From Pseudolabrys sp963742345 (GTDB taxonomy: Bacteria; Pseudomonadota; Alphaproteobacteria; Rhizobiales; Xanthobacteraceae), in contig CAVULO010000009.1 in the NCBI GenBank assembly GCA_963742345.1, positions 62,001 to 126,000 of the forward strand: a DNA stretch of 64,000 bases, in the 5' to 3' direction. The notes beneath the pieces were generated by a model. The model was not told the origin of the DNA. It did not search any database and saw nothing but the letters and a program-made list of their open reading frames with translations. The translations under genes and the position numbers were made by a program. Positions 8,420 to 17,280 of this stretch are shown in pieces. Each line of letters begins with the position of its first letter. The first letter of the stretch is position 1.

Positions 8420-9286
8420 ATGACCCGTGACCAAATCGGCGTACTCGCGGCGATCGCATCGAGCGCGATCGGCGGTGTCGCCGGAGGTGCCACGCGATTT
8501 GTGATTCACGCCACCGATCCGGTGACGCTCGGCGTTTTCCGTTTCGGAACCGGTTTCCTGATTCTGCTTCCGATCGCGCTCTTTATGAAAAGCCGCTGGC
8601 CGCGCGGACGCGACTGGATCGCGGTGGCGCTGCTCGGCGTCCTGTTTTTCTTCGCGTTCTCGGTGCTGTTCAACCTCGCCTACAGTTACACCACGGCGGC
8701 ACGAGGCGCGCTGACGCTGTCCACTATGCCTCTGACGACTATGCTGGTCGGTGCTGCGCTCGGTGTTGAGAAGATTACGGCACGAAAAAGCGTGGGCGTG
8801 CTTGTGGCCATGGCCGGTGTGTTTCTGGCGCTGATGCTGGGTCTGGCGGACGCCCCGGCGGGCGCCTGGCGAGGCGAACTGGTAATGCTCGCCGCGACTT
8901 TGTGCATGTCGTTTTACAATGTGTGGTCGCGGCCATTTATCGCGCGATCCGATCCGCTCGCATTTCTGACCGCAGGCATGGGGGCGGCAGCGCTCGGCCT
9001 GTTGGCATGGGCGGTGTCGATTCACGGCTTTGAGGCGGCCGCGCATTTCGATCCGTCGCAATGGCTGGCGATCGCTTATCTCGGCGTGATCGGGAGCGCG
9101 GGCGCCTTTATCCTTTGGGTATTCGCGCTGTCACGCACAAGCCCTACCAAGACCGCGGTCACCATAACGGTCAATCCTGTGTTTGCATCCATCGTCGGGG
9201 CGCTCGCGATCGGCGAGGGGATCGGTCTCAACCTGATCGCGGGCCTGGTCGCGGTGGTCGCCGGTATCTGGATTGCGACAAGCTGA
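8420..9286 (+). CDS. EamA/DMT-type inner-membrane transporter
   Basis: 288 residues with ten hydrophobic helices in two repeated halves, as in the drug/metabolite transporter superfamily. The two EamA repeats cover about 5-135 and 150-287. Signature stretches are FRFGTGFLILLPIAL, LFNLAYSYTTAARGAL and the C-terminal SRTSPTKTAVTITVNPVFA with its NP-V-A motif. These carriers usually export amino acids or metabolites; the substrate cannot be told. It starts 158 bases from the divergent secreted-protein gene. Confidence 0.88.
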   Translation: MTRDQIGVLAAIASSAIGGVAGGATRFVIHATDPVTLGVFRFGTGFLILLPIALFMKSRWPRGRDWIAVALLGVLFFFAFSVLFNLAYSYTTAARGALTLSTMPLTTMLVGAALGVEKITARKSVGVLVAMAGVFLALMLGLADAPAGAWRGELVMLAATLCMSFYNVWSRPFIARSDPLAFLTAGMGAAALGLLAWAVSIHGFEAAAHFDPSQWLAIAYLGVIGSAGAFILWVFALSRTSPTKTAVTITVNPVFASIVGALAIGEGIGLNLIAGLVAVVAGIWIATS

Positions 9287-10059
9287 TCAGCGCCAGCCGC
9301 CGCCGCCGTTCACATAGACCGTGTCGGCAGTCATGAATTCGCACGCATTCGAGCACATGAACAACACCAGTTCACCGATTTCCTCCGGATCTGCGAAACG
9401 TTTCATCGGCACGTCTTCGAGGAAGCGCTGCACCAGCTCGGGCGAGCTGCTGGCTGCCGCCTGGAATGGTGTCTTCACTGGCCCGGGTGAAATCGACAGC
9501 GCACGGATTCCTTGCGCAGCAAATTCGCGCGCCACGCCCATGGTCATGGTCACCACCGCCCCCTTGGCCGCCGCATAGTGCACCGAGGAGCCGGGTCCGC
9601 CGCGCCGGTGCGACATGCTGCCCATGTTGACGATGACGCCGAATTTGTTGGCTAGCATGTGGGGCAGGATCGCCTGCATCGGGTAGAGGGTGCCTTTGAC
9701 GTTGAGATCAAACGTCTTGTCGAATAGATCGTCGTCGATCTCGAGAAATTTAGCACGCCTTATGGCTGCGCCTGCCGAATTGAAGAGGAACTGCACGCTG
9801 CCGAAAGCCGTCGACCGCGAGCTGGACCATGTCGTTCGACGGCAGCGCGTTTGGTCACGTCGATGGCCAGCGCCAGCGACTGGCTGCCGATGGCATTGAT
9901 TTGCTCGGCCGTCTTCTCGACGCCGGCCTCGTCGATGTCGGCGCAAACGACATTGGCCTTCTCACGCGCGAAAATCAGCGCCGTGGCCCGGCCGATCCCG
10001 CTCGCCGCGCCGGTGATGATGATGGTCTTTCCGGCGAAATAGTCCGCTGTTTTCGGCAT
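9287..10059 (-). pseudogene. Short-chain dehydrogenase/reductase, two frameshifts
   Basis: The N-terminus reads from ATG 10059 with the NAD(P) motif TGAASGIGRATAL and VVCADIDEAG. Near 9850 the frame changes to SNDMVQLAVDG and near 9805 to FGSVQFLFNSAGAAIRR, then it runs to the end with the catalytic Ser (NMGSMSHRRG), the YxxxK pair (VHYAAAKGAV) and a terminal VYVNGGGGWR. All three pieces are one SDR of about 255 residues. The NNAGA-type motif is NSAGA. Substrate unknown. Frameshifts are probably sequence errors. Confidence 0.8.
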
Positions 10060-10091
10060 GAGCTATTCTCCGGCCGTAGCAACTTACCTGG

Positions 10092-10204
10092 CGTCATGCC
10101 CGGATTTGACCCGAACATTCATGATGAGCTTCGGCTTACGCCGCTACGAAAAGCTGCCCATGGTGCAGTTCATCATGGATTGCCGGGTCAAGCCCGGCAA
10201 TGAC
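10092..10204. repeat. Palindromic Rhizobiales-type intergenic repeat
   Basis: The left end GTCATGCCCGGATTTGACCC and the right end GGGTCAAGCCCGGCAATGAC are imperfect inverted copies, enclosing about 70 bases. This GTCATTGCCGGGCTTGACCC type is a common intergenic element in Bradyrhizobium relatives (from memory). A related half-copy is visible at about 5615-5635 (GCCGTCATGCGGAGCTTGAC). Confidence 0.7.
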
Positions 10205-10245
10205 AATATCGAGGCAGTGGCTTTGGCGTGTTGAAGGAGCCTCCT

Positions 10246-10636
10246 ATGCCAACACCACTCACCAATCGAATATGCCGACGCTTCACCGCAGGTGCGTGCG
10301 GTCTATGACGACATCAAGAAGACGCGCAACGTGCCGGACGTGAACAATTTCTGGAAATATCTTGCGCGCGATCCGGCAACACTCAAGCGCACTTGGGAGA
10401 GTGTCAAAGAAATCATGGCGCCGGGCGCGCTCGATCCGCTCACCAAGGAAATGATCTATCTGGCGGTCAGCGTGACCAATGGCTGTGCCTATTGCATCGC
10501 CAGCCACACCGCGGCGGCGCGCAAGGCCGGCATGACCGAGGCCATGTTCGGCGAGCTGATGGCCGTCGTCGGCATGGCCAACGAGACCAACCGGCTCGCC
10601 AATGGCTACCGCGTTCCGATCGATGCGGCTTTCTAA
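10246..10636 (+). pseudogene. Carboxymuconolactone decarboxylase family protein (AhpD-like), one frameshift
   Basis: The gene starts at ATG 10246 behind a GAAGGAGC site (MPTPLT), and after one extra A near 10268 continues as IEYADASPQVRAVYDDIKKT. The larger open frame from 10292 encodes the rest. The alkylhydroperoxidase-like motif is NGCAYCIASH near residue 70, with the CxxC-H redox pair. Expected length is about 129 residues. Members are peroxidases or decarboxylases with thiol chemistry; which applies here is unknown. Confidence 0.82.
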
Positions 10637-10664
10637 CACCTGAGATTGCCCAATCAGGCCCGCC

Positions 10665-10886
10665 ATGACACAATGGAAAAAAAATGGGGGGAGGGACGTT
10701 GCATGCTCGACAGGGCTGATTCTGACCAAATTGCTATGCGTTGCATTTGTGGCAGCGGTCATGCTGCCGGTCGGCCACCTGTTGTTTCCCTATGTCAGCC
10801 ATGAGTTGACGGGCATGCAGTTCCAGGCGATCGAGGCGGTGGTGAGCGCGACCGTCGGCTTCGGCATCTATTCGGTTTTCGGTTAG
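10665..10886 (+). CDS. Small hypothetical membrane protein
   Basis: 73 residues with two hydrophobic helices (LTKLLCVAFVAAVMLPVGHLL and the C-terminal AVVSATVGFGIYSVFG) separated by YVSHELTGMQFQAIE. The first 20 residues look unlike coding sequence, so the true start may be further in. A terminator follows directly, which supports a real transcription unit. No function can be given. Confidence 0.55.
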   Translation: MTQWKKNGGRDVACSTGLILTKLLCVAFVAAVMLPVGHLLFPYVSHELTGMQFQAIEAVVSATVGFGIYSVFG

Positions 10887-10891
10887 GGGCG

Positions 10892-10918
10892 CCCGCAAAA
10901 CTCTTGCGGGTTGTTATT
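10892..10918 (+). terminator. Probable Rho-independent terminator
   Basis: Stem CCCGCAA / TTGCGGG (7 bp) with loop AACTC, followed by TTGTTATT. It begins six bases after the stop of the small membrane protein. Confidence 0.7.
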
Positions 10919-10959
10919 GCCGCTGCGGCGCCAATTTGCCACTTGCTCGCCTGTTTATT

Positions 10960-10985
10960 GTCCCGGCGCGCTATGGCGCCGGGAC
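10960..10985. terminator. Strong hairpin between facing genes, possible terminator
   Basis: Perfect 10-bp stem GTCCCGGCGC / GCGCCGGGAC with a six-base loop, followed on the plus strand by TGGTTTTT. The leftward gene ends at 11013, so it could also close that transcript, though no T-run follows in that direction. Confidence 0.5.
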
Positions 10986-11012
10986 TGGTTTTTCGTGAAA
11001 ACATCTGACGCG

Positions 11013-11320
11013 TTACTGCGTGCCGCTCTTCGACGGCGCCGGGGTGCTCGACGGCGCCGGCGTGATGGGCGCGGCGAGGACGAGCCGGAGCCCGTGGTGC
11101 TCGGCGGAGTGGCCGGGCGCACCGGCGTGCTGGCCGTGGTCGGCGGCGACGAACCGCTGCTCGCGTATTGTTGTTGCTGTTCCAGCCGGCGATGACCAGG
11201 AACGCCGATCAGCAGCACCACTGCGACACCGGCGATCCAACCCCACATCCCGCCAACGGCCTCGTCACGTCGGATCACGGGGTCGTTCAACCGCGGATCG
11301 GTAAAACGTGGATCAGTCAT
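11013..11320 (-). pseudogene. Small membrane-anchored Ser/Thr/Pro-rich protein, several frameshifts
   Basis: The start is ATG 11320 (MTDPRFTDPRLNDPVIRRDE) or ATG 11326. A single membrane helix (GMWGWIAGVAVVLLIG) should continue as FLVIAGWNSNNN in another frame. The Ser/Thr/Pro-rich tail is then spread over two frames (SSPPTTASTPVRPATPPSTT and ITPAPSSTPAPSKSGTQ, stop at 11013). At least three indels are needed for one reading frame of about 102 residues. Function unknown. A GGAGGAT site precedes the start. Confidence 0.6.
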
Positions 11321-11427
11321 GGGCATCCTCCTTCGTTCCGGACGCTTTGCAGTCGTCTCGAATGAGGGAAACCCGCTAGCCGGCTCGGCGGTTCCGAAAT
11401 AACAGCTTACTTGAGGAACCAGGAAAA

Positions 11428-11599
11428 TCAGGTGGCGCGGACCGCAAGCCGCCAGGCGCCCCAGAAAACAATGAAAAAACAGGCCAGGAACACCGGCAAA
11501 CTCGCGGTCGCCGACCAATGTTCGACGGATCGACCAATGAGATATGCGATAGCCTTCGCCGATCAGGACGAAAACGACGTAGAACGCAATCAGTTTCAT
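11428..11599 (-). pseudogene. Small two-helix membrane protein, one frameshift
   Basis: From ATG 11599: MKLIAFYVVFVLIGE. One extra G near 11553 shifts the frame; corrected, it continues AIAYLIGRSVEHWSATASLP, VFLACFFIVFWGAWRLAVRA and stops at 11428. The corrected 56-residue protein has two hydrophobic helices and a natural end, which is strong evidence that the indel is an error. A long open frame across 10955-11737 arises only because the frame is broken. Function unknown. Confidence 0.65.
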
Positions 11600-11735
11600 G
11601 ACAGCTATGCCCCGATCAATTCCCCGTGCAGCTCTAGCATAGGACGAATGCCGGAAGAGGGGAAGGCATGGACGCGCGGAAAATGGTATAGGCGCGCTTC
11701 CCGCCGCATCCATCAAACCCCGTGCCGAGACCTTC

Positions 11736-12629
11736 ATGCGCCTGAGCCGACTGGCGATCGCGACCGCGCCGGTGACTGTTCGTGCTGCTGTGGAGCACGG
11801 GCTTCATCGGCGCGCGCTACGGGCTTGCCCTATATCGAGCCGTTGACGTTCCTGGCCGTGCGCATGGTCTTCGTGGTGGCTGATCATGGCCGCGATCGCA
11901 CTCATCGGGCGGGCGACGGCGGCCGAGCGCGCGCGAGGTCGGCACGCGCTGGTCGCCGGCTCGCTGGTGCATGGGCTTTATCTCGGCGGCGTGTTCACCG
12001 CCATCAGCCAGGGCGTGCCGGCCGGCATTTCGGCGCTGATCCCGGGCCTGCAGCCGATCCTGACCTCGACCATCGCCAATCGCTTCATGGGCGAGACGGT
12101 GACACGCATGCAGTGGCTCGGCCTCGTGCTCGGCCTTGTCGGCGTCTCGCTGGTACTGCACGACCGCAGCGATCGTGCTGGCCGGCTCGCCGCTCGGCTG
12201 GATCGCAAGCTTCGTGTCGCTGATCGGCATCACGCTCGGCACGCTCTACCAGAAGCGCTACTGCGGCGGCATCGACTGGCGCGCCGGCAACCTCGTGCAA
12301 TATATCGGCGCCGGCTGCGTTGTTCGCGCTTCGGCGCCTTCGCCTTCGAGACACGCGTGATCCACTGGAGCGGCGAGTTGATTTTCGCGATGGCCTGGCT
12401 GGTGTTGGTGCTGTCGATCGCGGCGATCGGGCTGATGTATTGGCTGATCCGCCGCTCGGCGGCGACCGGCTTTGCCAGCCTGTTCTATCTGGTGCCGGCC
12501 GTGACCGCGCTATTTGCCTTCATCCTGTTCGGCGAACGGCTGGACGCGCTCTCGATCGTCGGCATGGTGGTTTGCGCGGGCGGCGTCGTGCTGGCCAATC
12601 GCGGCGCGGCGAAACCGCGCGACATATGA
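11736..12629 (+). pseudogene. EamA/DMT-type transporter, about five frameshifts
   Basis: Pieces in successive frames form one ten-helix exporter: MRLSRLAIATAP, LFVLLWSTGFIGARYGL, PYIEPLTFLAVRMVFVV, LIMAAIALIGRATAAERARG with GGVFTAISQGVPAGISALIP, then AIVLAGSPLGWIASFVSLIG with GTLYQKRYCGG, then FGAFAFETRVIHWSGELIFA to the end at 12629 (FYLVPAVTALFAFILFGERL). The breaks are near 11780, 11832, 11885, 12165 and 12330. Corrected length is about 297 residues. It is a different subfamily from the transporter at 8420. Substrate unknown. Confidence 0.75.
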
Positions 12630-12632
12630 TCG

Positions 12633-13032
12633 CTATTTTCCGCGCTCGAGCACGAGCTGGGTCTGCGTCACCAGCGCGCACAGTTTGCCGTCGCCGCGCG
12701 TAATGCGGGTTTGCCAGACCATGGTGGTGCGGCCGCGATGCAGCGGCGTGCATTCGGCTTTCGCAATGTCGCCGATCGGCACCGCGGCGAAGAAATTGGT
12801 TTTGCTTTCGATTGTCGTCGTTGATTGACCAGGCTTGAGATTGGCAGTGGTGGCGGTGCCTCCGAGATTGTCGGCGAGGGCCATGAGGGCGCCGCCGTGC
12901 ATGATGCCGAAGCGGTTGTTGAGGTCATCGCGGGCCACGAGTTCGGCCGTCACGCGCTCAGGCGATACGTGTGTGATCTTGAGGCCGAGAAATTCGGCAA
13001 AGGGCGGTTGCTTATTGGGCCGCGTCGTTCAT
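12633..13032 (-). pseudogene. PaaI-type hotdog thioesterase, frameshift near the start
   Basis: The open part (GTG 12953 to 12633) has the hotdog pattern FGIMHGGALMALADNLGGTA, with the catalytic HGG region, and TTIESKTNFFAAVPIGDI. Upstream in the same frame FAEFLGLKITHVSPERV is clearly part of the protein but lacks a start. An ATG at 13032 joins after one extra base near 13022. Such enzymes hydrolyse aromatic or acyl-CoA thioesters. Corrected length is about 132 residues. Confidence 0.78.
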
Positions 13033-13113
13033 TGCACGTGCTCCAGCAGATCGAAAACGGGAAGGGCGCGGACGTTATCGCCCGCGCCCTTTGCACGCAA
13101 TCTTTCGGGTATG

Positions 13114-13775
13114 CTAGCCGCGCGGTTGCGGCACGATCCGGATGTAAGGCCGCGGCGCCTTGAAGCCCTGCGGCCAGATCTTCTTGGCTTCGTCGTCGCT
13201 GACCGAGCCGGCGATGATCACGTCCTCGCCCTGTTTCCAGTTCGCCGGCGTCGCGACGCGATGCTTGGCGGTGAGCTGCAGCGAGTCGAGCACGCGCAGC
13301 ACCTCGTCGAAGTTGCGGCCCGTCGTCATCGGATAGACCAGGATCAGCTTGATCTTCTTGTCCGGGCCGACGATGAAGACGTTGCGCACGGTCTGATTGT
13401 CGGCGGCGTGCGGCCTTCCGAGGTGCCGGAGGTCGCCGCCGGCAGCATGCCGTAGGCCTTGGAGATTTTCAGGTCGGTGTCGCCGATCATCGGATAGTTC
13501 GGCGCAAAGCCGACCACGTCCTTGATGTCGGCCGCCCACTTCTTGTGGTTGTCGACCGGATCGACCGACAGGCCGATGATCTTCGTATTGCGCTTGTCGA
13601 ATTCCGGCTTGAGCCGGGCCATGGTGCCGAGCTCGGTGGTGCAGACCGGGGTGAAATCCTTCGGATGCGAGAACAGAACGCCCCAGGAATTTCCCAGCCA
13701 GTCGTGAAAGCGGATTTTTCCTTCGGTTGTTTCGGCCTCAAAATCGGGTGCGGTATCGCCAATCGCCAACGTCAT
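13114..13775 (-). pseudogene. 1-Cys peroxiredoxin (Prx6 type), one frameshift
   Basis: From ATG 13775. The peroxidatic cysteine is C45 in DFTPVCTTELG. SVDPVDNHKKWAADIKD and YPMIGDTDLKISKAYGMLPA are typical of the Prx6 group. Near 13420 the frame shifts to HAADNQTVRNVFIVGPDKKI and runs to the end (GWKAPRPYIR-like tail: GFKAPRPYIRIVPQPRG). Expected length is about 220 residues, matching this group rather than the shorter AhpC. It reduces H2O2 and organic peroxides in the cytoplasm. Confidence 0.87.
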
Positions 13776-13914
13776 GACCAACCTCCACTCAAATAGTTAC
13801 GCTTCCGCGGACCTAATATAGTCGCCTGCGGCACCGAGGAATAGGGAAACGGGCAAAGAGTATCGATGCGGCGCGATTGCGCGCGGCGAAGAACAAAGTT
13901 TTGGCGCTAAGGCG

Positions 13915-13942
13915 CCGGGTGGAAAAGGATTTTTCCACCCGG
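13915..13942. terminator. Perfect hairpin after the phosphodiesterase gene
   Basis: A 12-bp inverted repeat CCGGGTGGAAAA / TTTTCCACCCGG with a four-base loop lies 12 bases beyond the leftward stop at 13954. No T-run follows the stem, so termination is likely but not certain. Confidence 0.55.
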
Positions 13943-13953
13943 CCATGCAGGTA

Positions 13954-15808
13954 TCAGCGGCTGGCCGCCTTGCGTTCGTCCATTCCGACGGTGCGGCCCG
14001 GGAAAGCCAGCCGCGTCGAAATATCGCATCTGGCCGACACGCTGGCCGACCAGAATGGTCGCAAGCCCATTTTCGCCCGGTTTGGCGCGTTCGACGAAGT
14101 TCTCGACCGTCGGGTCGACACCGCCTGGCAGCGCTTCCGTCCACGATGCGGCCCATCAGGGCAGCCGTTGAACGGGAATTTTCAGCCCGAGGACCTGGGC
14201 AATGGTCTTGCCGATGTCGGCATTGCTCACCGGGGCTTCATCGACAAAGCCGGATTTGAAGTCGGGGCCGATCGCCGCCATGAAATTCATGGTGTCGGCG
14301 CGGCTGAAGCTGCCGTGCATGCCTTGGCCTTGCTGCAAGACTGGTGTCGGCGATGTTCACGGCGCACATCACCGGTTGCTCACAGCCGGTTGCGAATAGG
14401 AGCGGAAATTGATCACGATCGACGGCCGCGGCGTGACGAGCGAGCCTTTCAGGTTGATGGCGGAGAGCGGCAGCGTGCCGGGGAAGCTCGCCGAGTATCG
14501 TCGTCGACGAACAAGCCCGCTGACATAATCCTGTGCCAGCAGGGCGGATCGATCGACCTTGGCGGTGAGGGCGGCGTCCTTGCCGGGAACATAGACGAGG
14601 TCGGAGCCGCCGTTGGCGGCGACGACGACCTCAGGATTGGTCCGGCATCGCTGCCGATCAGCCCGTTGCCGCGCTTGGGATACTTGCCGGCAGCGACGGC
14701 GGCGTTCTTGTCGTCGGGGTCGCTCAGCGGCAGCGCGAGCGCCTTGGCGAGGTCGATCGCCACAAAACCGGGCGGCAGCAGACCGGCCGGCACGTCTGCA
14801 TAGTTCGCCTGCGCCGGCGGACTGGTCTTGCTTTCCTTGGAAATGGTCGAGAAGCCGTGGTCGGCGGCAACGATGATGTCGGTGGTTGCCGGCAGGCCCG
14901 AGCTCGTCGAGCGCCTGGCGCAGCTGCGCCAGATTATCATCGGCGTTCTTGATGGCGGCGAGCGAAGTCGGTCCGTTGATGCCCGGAGTTCGACTTTCAG
15001 GAGGCTGTCGCCCTGATTGTGTTGTGTGCCGTCGGGATCGCGCGACCAGAAAACCAGCACGAACGGTTTGTTGCGCGCCTTGAACATTGGCAGCACGACC
15101 TTGGCGGCGACGTCGGCGAAATATTTCTGTTGCTCGACATTGGCAACGAGCGTGCCCGGCTGTCTCTCGCGTTGCCGGTTGTCGCCTTGGCGGTCCGCGG
15201 GAGGGAGCGGCAAGCGGCAGACCGGCGGCTTTCAACGCGTCCTGCATCGCCTGCGAGAGCGGAATGCCCTGAGCGCTGCCGGTGGCGTCGTCGACAATGA
15301 TGGTCGTTTCGCCTTTGCGGTCGGTGTGGTCGAACATCATGATGGGACCGACCTTGCCGATGGCCGCGGTGCTGAAGCCCTGATGGCGGGCGGCAAACAG
15401 GATCGCATCTTCGTCGACGAAATTGCCTGAGAAATGCGCGTCGATGTCGCCGAGCACCGGGTCGTTCTCGATGAACGGCGTCACGCTGTTGGCGGCATGC
15501 GCGGTAGGGAAGCCGACATAGATTGTGTTGCTGAACACGCCGGTGTCGCCGAGGAAATGACCGGTCGACAGGCCTGACGCATTGGCCATGGTGAAGGTCG
15601 GGAACAGCGAATGCGGATTGGCGAAATTCACGCCCTTGTCGCGCACCGCGGCCATGGCCGGCGTGGCTTCTGGCGTCACCGACAGAGCACGCAGGCCGTC
15701 AGGCACGAACAGAATGAGGTTACGTTGCTCTTGCGCGTGAGCCGGTGCGGCCTGCAGAAAAATCGCACTACACGCGGCTGAAATCAGTGCCCTGAACCGG
15801 AATGACAT
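13954..15808 (-). pseudogene. Secreted alkaline-phosphatase-superfamily phosphodiesterase, many frameshifts
   Basis: From ATG 15808: signal peptide (FRFRALISAACSAIFLQAA, cleavage near AHA-QEQ), then NLILFVPDGLRALSV with the first metal-binding Asp and PHSLFPTFTMANASGLSTGH with the nucleophile Thr region. Further pieces in changing frames include FVLVFWSRDPDGTQHNQGD, TTDIIVAADHGFSTISKE (metal Asp and His), ADVPAGLLPPGFVAIDL and MNFMAAIGPDFKSGFVDE. The protein ends at 13954 after FPGRTVGMDERKAASR. About eight indels are needed to restore around 615 residues. The family hydrolyses nucleotide or phosphodiester substrates in the periplasm. Confidence 0.75.
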
Positions 15809-15928
15809 GGCAGATCTCCCCGATATTCCTTGTTGGACGCCGCGGTAGATACCCTTGCTGTAAGACAGTATTGTAACAGCCGCTGAGTTATCCGAGGCCA
15901 TTTTTTGCTCTTCGGGGCCGGGCCGCCA

Positions 15929-17212
15929 ATGGATTTGCAAGACCTGTTACCGCGGTTTGCGGTTGCTCTCGGCATCGGTCTCCTGATCGGACTCGAGCGC
16001 GGCTGGCACACGCGCGAAATGCAAAGCGGCACGCGGGCGGCAGGCATCCGCACGTTTGCCACGTCCGGATTGCTCGGCGCGGTCACCGCCGCTTTAGATC
16101 AAGCCGTTGGCACCGGTGCCGGCATTGTACTCGGCGCTGGATTTGCAGCTTTCGCGGTGGTCATTACCGTCTTTTGCCGTGAGGAGAACCGGGCGACCGG
16201 CAATTTTTCGGCGACAACCGCCATTGCCGCCATCCTTACATTCTCACTGGGCGCCTTTGCGCTGATCGGGGACATTCGTGTGGCGGCGGCAGCGGCCGTG
16301 GCGACGGCAAGTATTCTTGCTGCGCGCGAAGAAATCCACAGTTGGGTCGCGCGCATCACCTGGCCCGAGCTGCGGTCAGCGCTGGTATTGCTTGCGATGA
16401 CTTTCATTGTGCTGCCAGTGGTGCCGGACGACCCGATTGGACCATTTGGAGGCGTCAACCCACGCGCAATCTGGTTGATTGCTATTGTGCTCGCCGGCGT
16501 TTCTTTTGTCGGCTACGTCGGTGTACGTATACTCGGTGCCCGCCAGGGCATTCTGGTCGCGGGTGCTGCTGGTGGCCTCGCGTCCTCAACGGCCGTTACC
16601 ATCACAAATGCGCGACATGCGGCTGCCGGCGAAGGCACGCCAGCTCTGCTCGCTGGCGGCGTGGCGCTCGCAACCGCGGTTTCGTTCCTGCGTGTGATCG
16701 CGATCGTAGCGGCGCTGCAAGCAAGCCTGTTGTGGCTTATTGCGCCGGTACTGCTCTCTGCGACTGTTGTCGCGATCGTGCTCAGTTTATTGCCTTTGCG
16801 AGGCCGCGCGACACGCAACAAGCTCCCGCAGCGATCCACCTTTCGCAATCCATTTGCGTTCTGGTCGGTTATAGGATTTGCCATTTTCCTCGGCATTATT
16901 GTCGTCGCCGGCCGCGTGATCAGCGAGCGGGTGGGCGCGACCGGCGCGATCGTCGGCGCTGCTGCCATGGGACTTGCCGACGTCGATGCCGTTACGGTTT
17001 CAATGGCAAAGCTCGCGCCGCAGACTTTATCCGAGCAGAGTGCGGTCTTTGCTATTTTGACTGCGGTCGCGACCAATATGCTGAGCAAACTAATGATCGG
17101 CACCGTCATCGGAAGCAGCCGCTTTGCGCTTTATCTGGCGGGGATATCCGTCGGCTGCTTCGCGGCCGCGGGGATTGCGCTTTGGCTAACTCTCACTCTG
17201 ACCGCGCCCTAG
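15929..17212 (+). CDS. MgtC/SapB-DUF4010 family membrane protein
   Basis: 427 residues from ATG 15929 (MDLQDLLPRFAVALGIGLLI). The N-terminal MgtC-like part has GLERGWHTREMQSGTRAAGI (about residues 24-43), and the C-terminal two thirds match the DUF4010 pattern, with VGVRILGARQGILVAGAAGG and SSTAVTITNARHA. There are about twelve hydrophobic helices and no signal peptide. MgtC relatives are linked to magnesium and acid stress, but the transport activity of DUF4010 proteins is not established. Confidence 0.83.
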   Translation: MDLQDLLPRFAVALGIGLLIGLERGWHTREMQSGTRAAGIRTFATSGLLGAVTAALDQAVGTGAGIVLGAGFAAFAVVITVFCREENRATGNFSATTAIAAILTFSLGAFALIGDIRVAAAAAVATASILAAREEIHSWVARITWPELRSALVLLAMTFIVLPVVPDDPIGPFGGVNPRAIWLIAIVLAGVSFVGYVGVRILGARQGILVAGAAGGLASSTAVTITNARHAAAGEGTPALLAGGVALATAVSFLRVIAIVAALQASLLWLIAPVLLSATVVAIVLSLLPLRGRATRNKLPQRSTFRNPFAFWSVIGFAIFLGIIVVAGRVISERVGATGAIVGAAAMGLADVDAVTVSMAKLAPQTLSEQSAVFAILTAVATNMLSKLMIGTVIGSSRFALYLAGISVGCFAAAGIALWLTLTLTAP

Positions 17213-17280
17213 GACGCGATTGACTTTTCCGCGATAACGCCGCAAGCAAAAAGGCCGGTACCTGGGGCCCCTGACACGGC

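Noticed and set aside
10955..11737. A 260-codon minus-strand open frame covering two small genes
   Set aside because: It joins two separate small proteins, each with its own start and RBS, because frameshifts remove the stops.
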